NCBI RefSeq assembly: GCF_000019165.1
Contig: NC_010337.2
Span: 2,595,501-2,659,500 of the forward strand
Origin: Heliomicrobium modesticaldum Ice1
Lineage (GTDB): Bacteria; Bacillota; Desulfitobacteriia; Heliobacteriales; Heliobacteriaceae
Length of the DNA stretch: 64,000 nt
Reading direction: 5' to 3'
In this document: positions 17,503 to 27,800 of the stretch, in pieces
How the letters are laid out: every line of letters starts with the position of its first letter
How positions within the stretch are numbered: the stretch's first letter is position 1
Program-made: the position numbers and the translations under genes
Notes under the pieces: model-generated
The model's input: the letters and a program-made list of their open reading frames with translations, nothing else
Database searches by the model: none
What the model was told of the DNA's origin: nothing

Positions 17503-18759
17503 CTAGTTTTTTTGGTGATGGGTCGTATCCTTCGGCATCTGTGCCGCGTACTTCGACACATAGATGGAGGGGATGACAGCGTACATGGCCGCCGCCATGA
17601 CCAGTTCCTTTTTCCAGGTCCGTTCGTTGGGAGCATGGGCCTGGTCTTCGTGGCCGGGGCCGAAGCCGACGCAAGGGATGCCGTAGCGGCCCATGATAGA
17701 GACACCGTTAGTGGAAAAGGTCCACTTGTCCACGACTGGTTCAGTCCGGAAGAGCCCTTTGTAGGCGTCTTCGAGGGTGTAACAGACAGGGTGGGCGTCA
17801 TCGATCAGCCAAGTCGGAAAGTAGGCCTCTGTCGGGTAAACCAATCCGGTGTAGGCTGGACGTTCATAGGTGTACATCTCGACAACAGCGCCGGCAGCCT
17901 TGACGGCGGGGAGGTTGCGGATCTGGTTGAGGGCCAGTTCGGCGTCTTCCCCAGCGGTCAGGCGACGATCGATGGAGATCCAGCAGCTATCAGCGACGGC
18001 GCAGCGCGACGGCGAGGTGTGGAAGATCTCTGAAACGGTGAGACTGCCCTTACCCAGGAAGGGATGGTCTTGCAGGTTTTCGTGGAGCGCCCGCAGTTCC
18101 TTCAGGATGTCGGCCATCTTATAGATGGCGTTGTCGCCCCGCTCCGGCGCTGAACCGTGGCAACTGACACCCTTGGTGGTCACCTTGATCTCCATGCGGC
18201 CCCGCTGGCCGCGATAGATCTTGCCGTCAGTCGGCTCGGTGATGACGACGAACTCGGGACGGAGCTTGTCTTCGTTGATGATGTACTGCCAGCAGAGGCC
18301 GTCACAGTCCTCCTCTTGGACGGAGCCGACGATGACGAGGGTGTAGTCCTCTTCCAGCCCCAGGTCTTTGATGATCTTGCCGGCGTAGACCAGGGAAACC
18401 ATGCCGCCGGTCTGGTCGCTGGCGCCCCGACCGATGATGATCTCATCGTCTTCATAGCCGAGATAGGGGTCGTACTGCCAGTTTTCCAGGTTGCCGACAC
18501 CGACCGTGTCGATGTGCGCATCCATGGCGATCAGGTGTTTGCCACGGCCGATATACCCCAGGATGTTGCCCATGGGGTCGATCTCGACCTTGTCAAAGCC
18601 CACCTTCTCCATCTCTTCTTTGATGCGGAGCACGACCTTCTGCTCGTTGCAACTCTCGCTGGGAATGGCGATCAGATCCCGCAAGAACCGCGACATATCC
18701 CGTTTGTACTTCTCGGCCAGTTTCAGAACCTCGGCAAACTTGTTCTCCAACAGCTGCAT
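17503..18759 (-). CDS. ygeY: M20-family amidohydrolase YgeY
   Basis: Zinc-dependent M20 deacylase/peptidase-like hydrolase of the YgeY family, associated with selenium-dependent Mo hydroxylase loci. The 418-residue product shows the metal motif MDAHIDTVG, the bridging/catalytic region [10 protein letters not shown], the general-base Glu in [14 protein letters not shown], and the C-terminal ligand His in [13 protein letters not shown]. The ATG at 18759 directly abuts AAGGAG. The fourth codon, TTG at 18750, has better spacing and could be the real start. It follows the FeS subunit gene by about 125 bases and presumably hydrolyses an acyclic amide intermediate. Confidence 0.92.
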   Translation of the reverse strand: MQLLENKFAEVLKLAEKYKRDMSRFLRDLIAIPSESCNEQKVVLRIKEEMEKVGFDKVEIDPMGNILGYIGRGKHLIAMDAHIDTVGVGNLENWQYDPYLGYEDDEIIIGRGASDQTGGMVSLVYAGKIIKDLGLEEDYTLVIVGSVQEEDCDGLCWQYIINEDKLRPEFVVITEPTDGKIYRGQRGRMEIKVTTKGVSCHGSAPERGDNAIYKMADILKELRALHENLQDHPFLGKGSLTVSEIFHTSPSRCAVADSCWISIDRRLTAGEDAELALNQIRNLPAVKAAGAVVEMYTYERPAYTGLVYPTEAYFPTWLIDDAHPVCYTLEDAYKGLFRTEPVVDKWTFSTNGVSIMGRYGIPCVGFGPGHEDQAHAPNERTWKKELVMAAAMYAVIPSIYVSKYAAQMPKDTTHHQKN

Positions 18760-18885
18760 CTCCTTATCACCCGATTATGTATATCCACTGTCCGGGGGGA
18801 CAGGAGGGACCGCCTTTGTTTAGCGAAAGCTTGCTTGCGTCTTCGTCTCCAAATGCTTTTTGCCAGCGACAGGCAAATGGATCGT

Positions 18886-19353
18886 TTACTTCTCTCTCAT
18901 CGCCTTTTCAGCCGCGTTGATGATGTTGTGATACCCGGTGCATCGGCACATGTGTCCGGAGAGTTCCTTTTTCAGCCCCTCCCGATCGCAGTGGCATCCC
19001 TTTTCAGTAAGCGCCGTCACAGACATGACAAACCCAGGCGTGCAGAAGCCACACTGGACGGCGCCTTCCTCAACAAAGGCCTTCTGTACCTTTGTCAACT
19101 GGCCCTCCTTAGCTTCACCCTCGATGGTGCGGATCGCTTTGCCGTCCGCCCAGACGGCGAGGAAGAGGCAGGAGTCGATGGCTTCACCGTCAACCAAGAC
19201 GGTGCAAGCGCCGCACTCGCCGACGCCGCAGCCTTTTTTCGTGCCCGTCAGATGGAGGCGGTTGCGCAGGACTTCCAAAAGGGATTCGCCTACTCCCACC
19301 TCAAGGGAGTGTTTCTGCCCGTTGACGGTACAGTCGATTCGCTTAGTCGCCAT
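18886..19353 (-). CDS. [2Fe-2S] subunit of a three-subunit Mo hydroxylase (xanthine dehydrogenase type)
   Basis: The 155-residue protein carries the four-Cys plant-ferredoxin motif (KKGCGVGECGAC, with the last Cys in DSCLF) and the second cluster in QCGFCTPG and HMCRCTGY. It would pass electrons from the Mo subunit to FAD. Its start overlaps the end of the FAD subunit gene by 11 bases. Family length is about 150-165, so it is complete. Confidence 0.95.
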   Translation of the reverse strand: MATKRIDCTVNGQKHSLEVGVGESLLEVLRNRLHLTGTKKGCGVGECGACTVLVDGEAIDSCLFLAVWADGKAIRTIEGEAKEGQLTKVQKAFVEEGAVQCGFCTPGFVMSVTALTEKGCHCDREGLKKELSGHMCRCTGYHNIINAAEKAMREK

Positions 19354-20236
19354 GGATGAGCCCCCCTGCCTGTTGAAAGGCCTTGACCAGCGCCTGTTTG
19401 CTCAGTTCCTTGGCCAGGTGAAGCCGGAATTCGCGGGAAGCCCGCCAGGAGGTGCGCGGGTTGATCTCGGCTGCTGCCGCGTTGCCGAAGGATTCCACCA
19501 ATTCCAGGCTGAAGGGTTTACCTTTGACAACTCCTTCCGCCTCGGGACAGCGGATCGGCGTCGGCGCGGCCACGCCAAAAGCGAGCCTCACATCAGCGAG
19601 GATGTTGCCCCCAGCTACCTTGCAGTTGACGGAACAGCCCAGGGTAGCGATGTCCATCGCCTTGCGCATAGCATATTTGATGTAGTGGCCGCCATAACCC
19701 TCATAGCTTTCGGGCGCAATAACGATCGCCGTAAGCACCTCGGCCGGGCCCAGGTTGACTTTGCCCGGTCCCCGATAGAACTGGTGGATCGGCGTCAATC
19801 GGATTCCCTTCGGCCCCTGGATCTGGAGGATTGCATCGAGGGCAAATAGGGTCGAAGCGCTGTCGGCCGATGTGGCGCCGTTGCAAACGTTGCCGCCGAT
19901 AGTGGCGACACGGCGGATCTGGGGACCGCCGACGGTGTCGACGGCTTCCGCCAGGACGGGAAGGCACTGGCGGATCAACGGGTCGGAGGCGATACGGCTG
20001 AAGGTGGCTGCCGCGCCGATGAAGAGCGTTCCGTCATCCTTCCGTTCGATGCGGGTCAACGCAGCGATATGGCGGATGCCGACCAAATGGGCCTCGGGCT
20101 GCTTGCCTTCGCGGATGCGGATCAGCACATCAGTGCCGCCGGCGATCAACCGGGCCTGGGGATTGGCCGCCAGCAGGGCCACAGCCTCGTCGACGGAGCG
20201 GGCTTCATCATATCGGGCGATGTCGAACACGGTCAT
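19343..20236 (-). CDS. FAD-binding subunit of the three-subunit Mo hydroxylase
   Basis: The 297-residue product belongs to the FAD-PCMH family of xanthine dehydrogenase medium subunits. Motifs include RLIAGGTDVL (FAD pyrophosphate binding) and VATIGGNVCNGATSADS. The C-terminal CO-dehydrogenase flavoprotein-like domain follows. Unlike some relatives there is no visible extra FeS-binding Cys cluster. It overlaps the Mo subunit gene by 4 bases and the FeS subunit gene by 11, so the three subunits are translationally coupled. Confidence 0.94.
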   Translation of the reverse strand: MTVFDIARYDEARSVDEAVALLAANPQARLIAGGTDVLIRIREGKQPEAHLVGIRHIAALTRIERKDDGTLFIGAAATFSRIASDPLIRQCLPVLAEAVDTVGGPQIRRVATIGGNVCNGATSADSASTLFALDAILQIQGPKGIRLTPIHQFYRGPGKVNLGPAEVLTAIVIAPESYEGYGGHYIKYAMRKAMDIATLGCSVNCKVAGGNILADVRLAFGVAAPTPIRCPEAEGVVKGKPFSLELVESFGNAAAAEINPRTSWRASREFRLHLAKELSKQALVKAFQQAGGLIHGD

Positions 20237-22527
20237 CCCTCCTTTTCGATCAGCCCTTCCGCCTGAAAGCGGGCGATCAGGCGCTGGGGTGTGAGCGGCA
20301 GGTCGTTAAAGGCCACGCCGGTGGCGTCAAGGATGGCGTTGCGGATGGCCGGCGCCGGCGTGATAGTCGGCGGCTCGCCCAGGGCTTTGTTGCCGTAGGG
20401 CCCTGTCGGCTCATAGGGCTCGACGAAATGAACGCCGATCTCAGGGGTGTCGAGGGCGGTCATCAGCTTGTAGTCGAGGAGGTTATGGATGAGGGGTTTT
20501 CCCGTCTTGGGGTCAAAGAGCATCTGCTCGTAAAGGGCGTAGCCGATCCCCATGCTGACACCGCCATGGACCTGGCCGGCAGCCAACTGAGGATTGATGA
20601 TCTTGCCAGAGTCGTGGACGTTGTGGATCTCCAGGACCTCGACCTTGCCCATCAACAGGTCGACCTCAACCTCGACGAAAGTGCAGCCGTAGGCAAAGGC
20701 GTTGACGCGAGCGTTGTTGGAGACATCGGCCGTAAAGGGTTGGCAATAGGCCGTGTTCGTGTGCGCGTCGAGGGCCACCTCGCCGATGGGCAGGATCCCT
20801 TCGCCGTTGTGCTTGTAGACGAGCCAGCCGTCGACGATGTCCATGGCGCCGGCCGGGATATCGGTCATACCCCAGGCATAGTCGAGGACCTTGGCCTTGA
20901 TCGCTTCGGCGGCCTTGCGCACGGCCATGCCGGTGATGTAGGTCTGCCGGGAAGCGTAGGAGCCCAGATCGACAGGCGAGATGTCTGTGTCCTGTTCGGA
21001 GAGGATATGGACCATCGAGGGGGGAATGCCGACTGTCTCAGCCACCATCTGGGTGAAAACGGTGTCGCTGCCCTGGCCGATCTCGGTAGCACCCACCTGA
21101 AGCTGGACCGAACCATCTTCATTCATGACGATCCGCGCGCCAGCCACCTCAAGGCCGACGGGATGAGTGCCTGAGGCGTAGGTGAAACAGGCTACGCCGA
21201 CGCCACGCCGTTTCGTCCCCTTCCGCCGGCTGGCGTCGGCTTTTTTGGCGTCCCAGCCGATGATTTCTCGGCCCTTTTGCAGGCACTCGGCCAAACCGTT
21301 GCTGAGCACCTTGACGCCGCTGATCGGATCCTGGTAACCGGTACGGATGATATTCTTCAGGCGAAAATCGACGGGGTCGATCCCCAGTTCCCGGGCCACA
21401 TCGTCCATATGGCTCTCTAAAGCAAACATGACCTGAGGGATGCCGTAACCGCGCATGGCCCCGGCGGAGGGCAGGTTCGTATAGACCGAGGTGGACTGAC
21501 ATTTGATCGCCTGCTGGGCGTAGAGCTGGCGGTACTTGGTGCCGGCGTTGTTAGCGATGGACTGACCGTGAGAGGCGTAGGCGCCGTTGATGGAGACGAT
21601 CTCCAACTCGCGCGCCAACAGGGTGCCGTCTTTTTTGACACCTGTCTTGATCTTAAAGGCGATGGGATGGCGCACCCGGGAGGCGATGAAGCTCTCTTCC
21701 CGGGTGAATTCCAGTTTGACGGGACGGCCATGGACGACGGTGGTGAGAAAAGCGACAAGCGGCTCCACGACAGCGTCCTGCTTGCCGCCGAAGCCGCCAC
21801 CTATGTAGGGTTTGATCACGCGAACGCGGCCCCAGGGGATGCCGAGGGCCTGACCAACGATCCGCCGGCAGATGTGGGGGATCTGGGTGGAAGAAACAAC
21901 GACGATGCGGCCGTTTTCCTCCATGTAGGCGTAGGCGCTGTAGTTCTCCATGGCGCAGTGGGCAACCATCTGGGTCGTGAAGGCGTCGGAAAAGACGCAG
22001 TCCGACTCGACGAAGGCCTGAGCCAGATCGCCTAATTCGTAACCGCCTCGCCCCAGCACGTTGCCCCTGCCGGCGTGGATCTCCGGCGCGCCCGCCTTGA
22101 GGGCTGCCTCGGCTGTCAACAGCGGTTCATACTCCTCGTATTCCACTTCAATCAAGGCCAATGCCTTTTGCGCCGTCAACTCATCGACGGCCACCACAGC
22201 GGCGATCTCATCACCGACGAGGCGAAGGCGGCGCGTCAACAGGTTGCGGTCAGCCACGTCCTGGTGAGCAGGATCCTTCGAGTAGGGATGGCCGGCCGTC
22301 GGGAAGGTGTGAGCGGGCACATCCGCATAGGTGACGACGGCGACGACGCCCGGCAGCGCCTTGGCCTTGCTGACGTCGATGCGCTTCACCCAGCCGTTGG
22401 CAATGGCGCTGCGAAAGACCTTGGCATAGAGCATGCCGGGAACAAAGTGATCGTCAACATATTTCGCGGCGCCTTTCACCTTGGCCACAGCGTCGACACG
22501 GGGGATGCTCCGGCCTACGCTTTTCAT
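20233..22527 (-). CDS. Molybdopterin-binding subunit of the three-subunit Mo hydroxylase
   Basis: The 764-residue large subunit has the XDH fold: GRSIPRVDAVAKVKG at the start, GGGFGGKQDAVVEP, GAMRGYGIPQ and the catalytic Glu region KALGEPPTITPAPAI. It hydroxylates a heterocycle using water at the Mo centre. The start at 22527 follows AAGGAGG by 9 bases. The frame extends 14 codons upstream without a better site. It is the first complete gene of the operon and follows the frameshifted small ORF by 29 bases. Together with the two downstream subunits it would make a purine (probably xanthine) dehydrogenase; the exact substrate cannot be fixed from sequence. Confidence 0.94.
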   Translation of the reverse strand: MKSVGRSIPRVDAVAKVKGAAKYVDDHFVPGMLYAKVFRSAIANGWVKRIDVSKAKALPGVVAVVTYADVPAHTFPTAGHPYSKDPAHQDVADRNLLTRRLRLVGDEIAAVVAVDELTAQKALALIEVEYEEYEPLLTAEAALKAGAPEIHAGRGNVLGRGGYELGDLAQAFVESDCVFSDAFTTQMVAHCAMENYSAYAYMEENGRIVVVSSTQIPHICRRIVGQALGIPWGRVRVIKPYIGGGFGGKQDAVVEPLVAFLTTVVHGRPVKLEFTREESFIASRVRHPIAFKIKTGVKKDGTLLARELEIVSINGAYASHGQSIANNAGTKYRQLYAQQAIKCQSTSVYTNLPSAGAMRGYGIPQVMFALESHMDDVARELGIDPVDFRLKNIIRTGYQDPISGVKVLSNGLAECLQKGREIIGWDAKKADASRRKGTKRRGVGVACFTYASGTHPVGLEVAGARIVMNEDGSVQLQVGATEIGQGSDTVFTQMVAETVGIPPSMVHILSEQDTDISPVDLGSYASRQTYITGMAVRKAAEAIKAKVLDYAWGMTDIPAGAMDIVDGWLVYKHNGEGILPIGEVALDAHTNTAYCQPFTADVSNNARVNAFAYGCTFVEVEVDLLMGKVEVLEIHNVHDSGKIINPQLAAGQVHGGVSMGIGYALYEQMLFDPKTGKPLIHNLLDYKLMTALDTPEIGVHFVEPYEPTGPYGNKALGEPPTITPAPAIRNAILDATGVAFNDLPLTPQRLIARFQAEGLIEKEG

Positions 22528-22556
22528 GGGCGCTCCCTCCTTCTTTGCGCTCTCTG

Positions 22557-22792
22557 CTACAACAACCATAAGATAGGTAGAACCAGATCGGGATCTGCGA
22601 TCTCCACCTCGATCATCAAGGCCTCGGCGATCGCCTCGGCCCTTTGCTGCACCGTCTCTCCAATGTCACCCAGCCGGCACCCCGCTTCATGCAATCACGA
22701 GCACGCTGATTGATCCTATCTATTAGACTTTCAGGCCCTTTTTTCCTGCACTGGTTCTCACAATCGTCATTGAAGGTTCTTCTATTCTTCAT
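22557..22792 (-). pseudogene. Small ORF of about 78 codons, broken by a one-base frameshift, heading the xdh operon
   Basis: From the ATG at 22792 the frame reads MKNRRTFNDDCEN and continues through RINQRARDCMK to about 22687. There it runs into the wrong frame. Shifting by one base near GCTTCAT (22684-22690) restores a protein-like sequence: AGCRLGDIGETVQQRAEAI, then EVEIADPDLVLPILWLL and a stop at 22557. The 236 bases between start and stop are one short of 79 codons, as expected for a single deleted A. It could be a real mutation or a sequence error. Family unknown. It lies only 29 bases upstream of the Mo subunit start. Confidence 0.45.
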
Positions 22793-22890
22793 ATCTACGC
22801 ATCTTCATACTTACGCAAAAACCGCGCCAAGGGATGTCTAAAAAAGAAGCTTTGTTTTTCATGAATGCCTGTCGTCAGAGTCGATGATCT

Positions 22891-22899
22891 TGGTATAAT
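22891..22899 (+). promoter_or_regulatory. Extended -10 promoter element facing right
   Basis: TGGTATAAT is a perfect extended -10 (TGnTATAAT). Depending on where the IS begins, it drives the transposase or is the original ygfK promoter now cut off by the insertion. No good -35 is visible. Confidence 0.4.
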
Positions 22900-23061
22900 T
22901 TTTGCATTACATAAGATTGCTAGAGTCTGTCTAAAAACCCCCTCAAGAGAGGGCAAAAAGCAAGACGTTTTTATATGGAAATTGGTGGAATTTAAAGGGA
23001 ATTCGACTCTTCGCGTCGAAGGATATAGGTACAAAGACTGTTTATAGCGAGGCGATGTACC

Positions 23062-24684
23062 TTGTTTCGATTCGATGTGGACCCCCAAGTTAGCTTTTAC
23101 GACTTTGCAGCCCTCTGGGACCAACTTGTGCCTGCCGATTCCGTCTTTCGCCTGTTTCGTGAATTGGCGCCCCTATTAATACAACCGGAGGATTTTACAG
23201 GTCTCTATTGCCTTGACAACGGACGTCCCAGTCATGCGGCCCGGCAGATGACGATGGCCTGCATGTTACAGGAAATGCTGGGCGAAACAGACCGGGGGAT
23301 GGAAGCACAGACACGTGTGAACATCGAGGTCAAGTTTGCGTTAGGAATGGCCCTCGATGAACCGGGCATTGATCACGCCAATTTTGGCGTCCACCGGCAA
23401 CGGCTCATCCAAAAGGAACTTGATAAGGTCTATCTCGATCGCTTTATCCGGTTGATGTACTACCTGGGCGTTTTGACAGGGAAAGAACCTTGGATAACGG
23501 ACACGACCCATGTCATAGCTCCCATCAGTGCCCCCACGACCATCGAACTGATCCGCCAAGCCATGCGCCTGTTGGTGCGTCTTTTGGCGAAGCAATACAG
23601 TGTTCCATGGCATGCAATCCCCCATGCCCCTCGGGCGGTACGTTACCTGGAAACAGTGACGGAAGTGAAAGAGCATAACCTGGACGATAAGGCCAAAATG
23701 GAACGGCTTGTTGAAGTGGTCAGCGAGGCTGACGAACTGCTGGCCTACGTGGAGTCATCGGAGGCTTCGTGGAAGAAGAAGCCCGATGTCATTCATTACG
23801 CCCTTTTGCTTTGCCGTATCCTCCGTGAACGAATCATTCGGAAAGATGATGGAACTCTTGAGATAGCCCCCGGCGGTTCTGTCAAAGATATGATAGTTTC
23901 GGCTGTAGACAGCGAAGCCCGTTTCGGTTGTAAGGGCAAGACGAAATGGCGCGGGTATAAGATGGCCATCGTCGAAGTCGGAAATTCCGGATTTATCGCC
24001 GCCGCCGAGGCCATGAAAGCCAACGACTATGACGGCTCCAGTCTGGTGCCGTTAGCGGATCAGCTTCCCACCGATTGTGTAGAAAACCCGACGATCATTG
24101 GAGATACCCACTATGGTGCGGGCGATGACCGTGTCACCCTCAAGGAAAAAGGCATTGACGTAGTGGCGCCACTTTCACCAAAGACAAAATGTGATATCCT
24201 CGCGGGCGAGGGATTTCAAGTTTCCGAAGACCAAACACAACTGATCTGCCCGAGAGGAAAAGTCATCACCACCTATTCGGAAGTGGCAGATGGGAAGAAC
24301 TTCGTGCTTCGCGCCAAGGACCATGATTGCAAGCACTGCCCTCGTTACACGACCTGTTTTAAAGAAAAGAAACATCGGCGCACGATTTTTATTCACAACG
24401 CCTATGGTGTCATGCTCGAGGCGGCAAAGCACTCCCAAACGAAAATCTATAAGGAACAGATGCGTCTTCGCAGCCGCATCGAAGCCAAGCAAAATGAACT
24501 GGTCAACCGTTACGGACTGCGCCGGGTTCGCCGTATCGGAAAACGAAATCTGGCTTATGCCGCCCGGCTCAGCGCGTTAGCGGCGAACTTTCAAAAACTC
24601 AACCGTCTACGAAATGATAAGAATGCAACCATGGTGTTGGAGGTGAGTGCCTTACGCGGTGTTGCTTTCAAAAAAGCCGCATAA
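23062..24684 (+). CDS. IS1182-family transposase (DDE type)
   Basis: The 540-residue product has the family layout. The N-terminal domain includes the GRPSHAARQMTMACML segment, followed by a conserved HANFGVHRQRL region. The catalytic core starts at WITDTTHVIAP (first Asp) and continues with GDTHYGAGDD. A C-terminal Cys-containing segment (CKHCPRYTTCFKEKKH) and the KQNELVNRYGLRRVRRIGKRNL end complete it. The start is TTG at 23062, with GAGGCG upstream. No frameshift or internal stop is seen, so the element could still be active. Confidence 0.93.
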   Translation: MFRFDVDPQVSFYDFAALWDQLVPADSVFRLFRELAPLLIQPEDFTGLYCLDNGRPSHAARQMTMACMLQEMLGETDRGMEAQTRVNIEVKFALGMALDEPGIDHANFGVHRQRLIQKELDKVYLDRFIRLMYYLGVLTGKEPWITDTTHVIAPISAPTTIELIRQAMRLLVRLLAKQYSVPWHAIPHAPRAVRYLETVTEVKEHNLDDKAKMERLVEVVSEADELLAYVESSEASWKKKPDVIHYALLLCRILRERIIRKDDGTLEIAPGGSVKDMIVSAVDSEARFGCKGKTKWRGYKMAIVEVGNSGFIAAAEAMKANDYDGSSLVPLADQLPTDCVENPTIIGDTHYGAGDDRVTLKEKGIDVVAPLSPKTKCDILAGEGFQVSEDQTQLICPRGKVITTYSEVADGKNFVLRAKDHDCKHCPRYTTCFKEKKHRRTIFIHNAYGVMLEAAKHSQTKIYKEQMRLRSRIEAKQNELVNRYGLRRVRRIGKRNLAYAARLSALAANFQKLNRLRNDKNATMVLEVSALRGVAFKKAA

Positions 24685-24702
24685 GGTGCAAGGGGGAGAT
24701 CT

Positions 24703-24733
24703 GCCCTTTTTGAGGAAAATCCTCAAAAAGGGC
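24703..24733. terminator. Perfect hairpin after the transposase gene
   Basis: GCCCTTTTTGAGGA pairs exactly with TCCTCAAAAAGGGC over a 3-base loop. It would stop transcription leaving or entering the IS, in both directions. Confidence 0.65.
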
Positions 24734-24865
24734 CGGTGAGACCGATAAAAAGACTCTAGTTTTTTGCTGTTTGTATTAAAAAATCATGCTTTTGCAAGGG
24801 CTGGCTAGGGAATTTGCTTATTTTCTAGACGGCCTCTGCTACCTTTTTAACAAGGAGGGGATCCC

Positions 24866-27800
24866 GTGGGTGACATCATGCGACCGGTTCCGCTGAAAGA
24901 ACTGGTCTACCGTGCCTTCCAGGAGTACGCAGCAGATGGTTCCGTCTTTGCGCTTCCGGAAGCACACTTTTTCCGCAAAAGCGGAGAGCAAACCCTTCGC
25001 CTCTTCGGCGAAACATGTGAGACCCCGTTGGGACCGGCGGCAGGCCCGCACACCCAACTGGCTCAGAACATCGCCACGTCCTACCTGGCCGGCAGCCGCT
25101 TCATTGAGTTAAAAACGGTTCAAGAAAAAGAACCGTCCGTAGAAAAGCCCTGCATCGACGCGGAAGATGAGGGGTTCAATACGGAGTGGTCCTCCGAATA
25201 CCCCCTTGAGAAGGCCTTCGCCGAATACATCAAGGCCTGGGTGCTGCTGCACCTGCTGGAGGAGGCCTTTGAATTACGAATCGGGAAAGCGCGCTCTTTT
25301 ATCTTCAACATGAGCGTCGGCTACAACCTGGCAGGGATCCAGTCGCCCCGCATGAACGCCTTCATTGACGGGCTGATGGACGCCTCCGACCATCCCCTTT
25401 TCACAGCAGCGCTCCGAGACCTGGACGATTTGCTGAGGGAAGGGAACTTTTTACAGGGCACCGGCCTGGAACATCGTCTGTCGGCGCTGCAATCCCTGCC
25501 CGAAGGCATCTCGCCTCGGATCTGCAAGTCGGTCACCCTCTCGACGATGCACGGCTGCCCGCCCGAGGAGATCGAAAAGATCTCTGTCTACATGCTGACG
25601 GAGAAAAAATTGGAGACCTATGTCAAGCTGAATCCGACGCTGCTCTCCTACCCGGTCGTCCGGAACATCTTAGATACCCTCGGCTTCGATTATGTCGCCC
25701 TCTCTCAGACGTCCTTCGACCATGACCTGCAATACAAAGACGCCATTCCCATGCTGAAGCGGTTGCAGAAGCTGGCGGCCAGCCGAGGGCGCTTCTTCGG
25801 TGTCAAACTGACGAACACCCTCGGCACCGTCAACTTCAAGGGTCGCCTGCCCGGCGGCGAGATGTACCTGTCCGGCCGTGCCCTCTTCCCGATCTCGATC
25901 CATCTCGCCGCCAAAATCTGCAACGACTTTGCCGGGGAACTGCCTATCTCCTTCTCGGCAGGGATCAGTGAACATAACGTGGCCGAGGTCTTCGCCACCG
26001 GCATCCGGCCGATTACAGTGGCAACAGAGTTGCTGAAACCGGGCGGCCATGCCCGCATGGCGGCCATGGCTGTCCAGCTCGAAGCCATCGATGACTGGGA
26101 ACTGACCAAGATCGACCCGGCCAAGGTCGCAGCTCTGGCGGCCAAGGTCTTGGAGGTCGATTACTCCAAAAAGCGTTTCCGCAGCGGCGCCAAGGCGTCC
26201 ATCGCCTCCGAACTGCCTCTTTTCGACTGCGCCGAAGCGCCCTGCCAGGCGGCTTGCCCCATCCACCAGGATGTTCCCGCCTATATCCGCCTCGTCGGCC
26301 AGCAACGCTACGCCGAGGCGTTGGCGCTGATCTATGCGAAGAACCCATTACCGTCGATCACCAGCCATATCTGCGACCATGCCTGCCAGTATCACTGCAC
26401 CCGCCTCGATTATGAAGGCTCTGTGCTGATCCGGGAAATGAAGCGAATCGCTGTGAAAAAAGGCTTCAGTGAATATAAAGAAAAGTGGATTCTTCCAGTA
26501 AAGAGGCATACAGCCAAGGTAGCCATCATGGGTGCCGGCCCCGCCGGTTTGGCCTCAGCCTACTTCCTGGCCAGAGAAGGCTTCGCTGTGACCGTCTTTG
26601 AACGACGCGAATCAGCCGGCGGCACCGTCCGCCACATCATCCCGCGCTTTCGCATCAGTGACGAGGTGATCGACGCCGATGTCCGCTTCATCGAGGAACA
26701 GGGCGTGAAGTTTGTCTTCAACGCCTCGCCTGATCTGACGCCGGCTGCGCTGCAATCGATGGGCTACGCCTATGTCGTCGTCGCCGTCGGCGCGGGAGCG
26801 GAAAAGGATTTCCCCATCGCCGGGTTGTCCGGCTTCGATTCCGCCAATAGCGATAATGCCGTCGGTTCTATCGATTCCGTAGAAGCCCAAGCGGTCAGAG
26901 CCGTCGCTGGTGCCGGTGCGAAGGCCGAGCAAAAAACTGCCCTTCCCCGCATGATGTCGGCCCTCTCCTTCTTAGAACATTTCAACCGCAATCCGGCATC
27001 CCTCCGCCTCGGCAAACAGGTGGCTGTCGTAGGCGCGGGCAATACGGCCATGGACGCCGCCCGCACGGCCCTAAGGCTCCCCGGTGTAGAAAAGGTTACC
27101 GTCATCTACCGGCGAACGGAAAAAGAGATGCCGGCCTACCGGGAAGAGTACGAACTCGCCCTGGCCGACGGCGTCGAATTTCTTTTTTTGATGAACCCTG
27201 AAGGCGTTGACGGCGACGGCAATCTCCTCTGCCGAGTGATGCGACTCGGCGCGCCTGACGCCAGCGGACGCCGCCGCCCTGAAAAAACGTACGAGGTAAA
27301 GGCGCTGCCGATAGATACGCTGATCACCGCCATCGGCGAAACAATCGATATGGAACTCCTCGCCAAGTTGGGCCTGGCGCAAGGAAAAACGGCAGAGCCG
27401 CAGACGAATAAGTCCACCTGCGCCACCTCGCTGCCCGGTGTTTATCTTGTAGGCGACGCCTCACACGGACCCTCCTCCGTTGTCAAGTGCATCGCTGACG
27501 GGCGCAGAGCTTCTGACGCCATCTGCCGGGCAGAGGACCCTGCCTGGAAACGGGCATCCTTTATCTTCGGCCCTGCCGATGAAGATACGGTCAAAGCGAT
27601 CACCGCTAAAAAAGGAGGCCTCATCGCCCAATCAGACGTGCCGGCCGAGGCTGGATCTGAGGTGGACCAAAACGTCGGCGCCAGGGAGTTCCGTCGCTGT
27701 CTCGAATGTAGCAGCGTCTGCAACAAGTGTGTCGAGGTCTGTCCGAACCGGGCCAACATCGCAGTGCCGGTGGAAGGCGCGGCAACGGGATTCCGCAACC

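Larger units (their letters stand above)
22920..24759 (+). mobile_element. IS1182-family insertion sequence
   Basis: About 1.83 kb containing one transposase gene. A CTAG occurs directly on both sides (22920-22923 and 24756-24759), and the sequence inside begins AGTCT at each end in inverted orientation. This fits a 4-base target duplication with ends at 22924 and 24755. The inverted repeats beyond AGTCT are poor, and the better-matching outer repeat pair gives a 1.99-kb alternative. The element fills the divergent intergenic space between the xdh operon and ygfK. Confidence 0.65.
22836..24830. repeat. Outer pair of 15-base inverted repeats around the transposase region
   Basis: Bases 22836-22850 and the complement of 24816-24830 match at 13 of 15 positions, both reading GTCTA-AAAA-AAGC. 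They lie 43 bases from the ATG at 22792 on the left and 35 bases from the ygfK start on the right. They may be the true IS ends or a host palindrome bracketing the insertion. The inner CTAG-flanked boundaries (22924-24755) are my alternative. Confidence 0.5.

Noticed and set aside
22075-22713. Plus-strand frame of 212 codons opposite the Mo subunit gene
   Set aside because: It is a shadow of the minus-strand xdh gene and small ORF; it has no ribosome-binding site and no family features.
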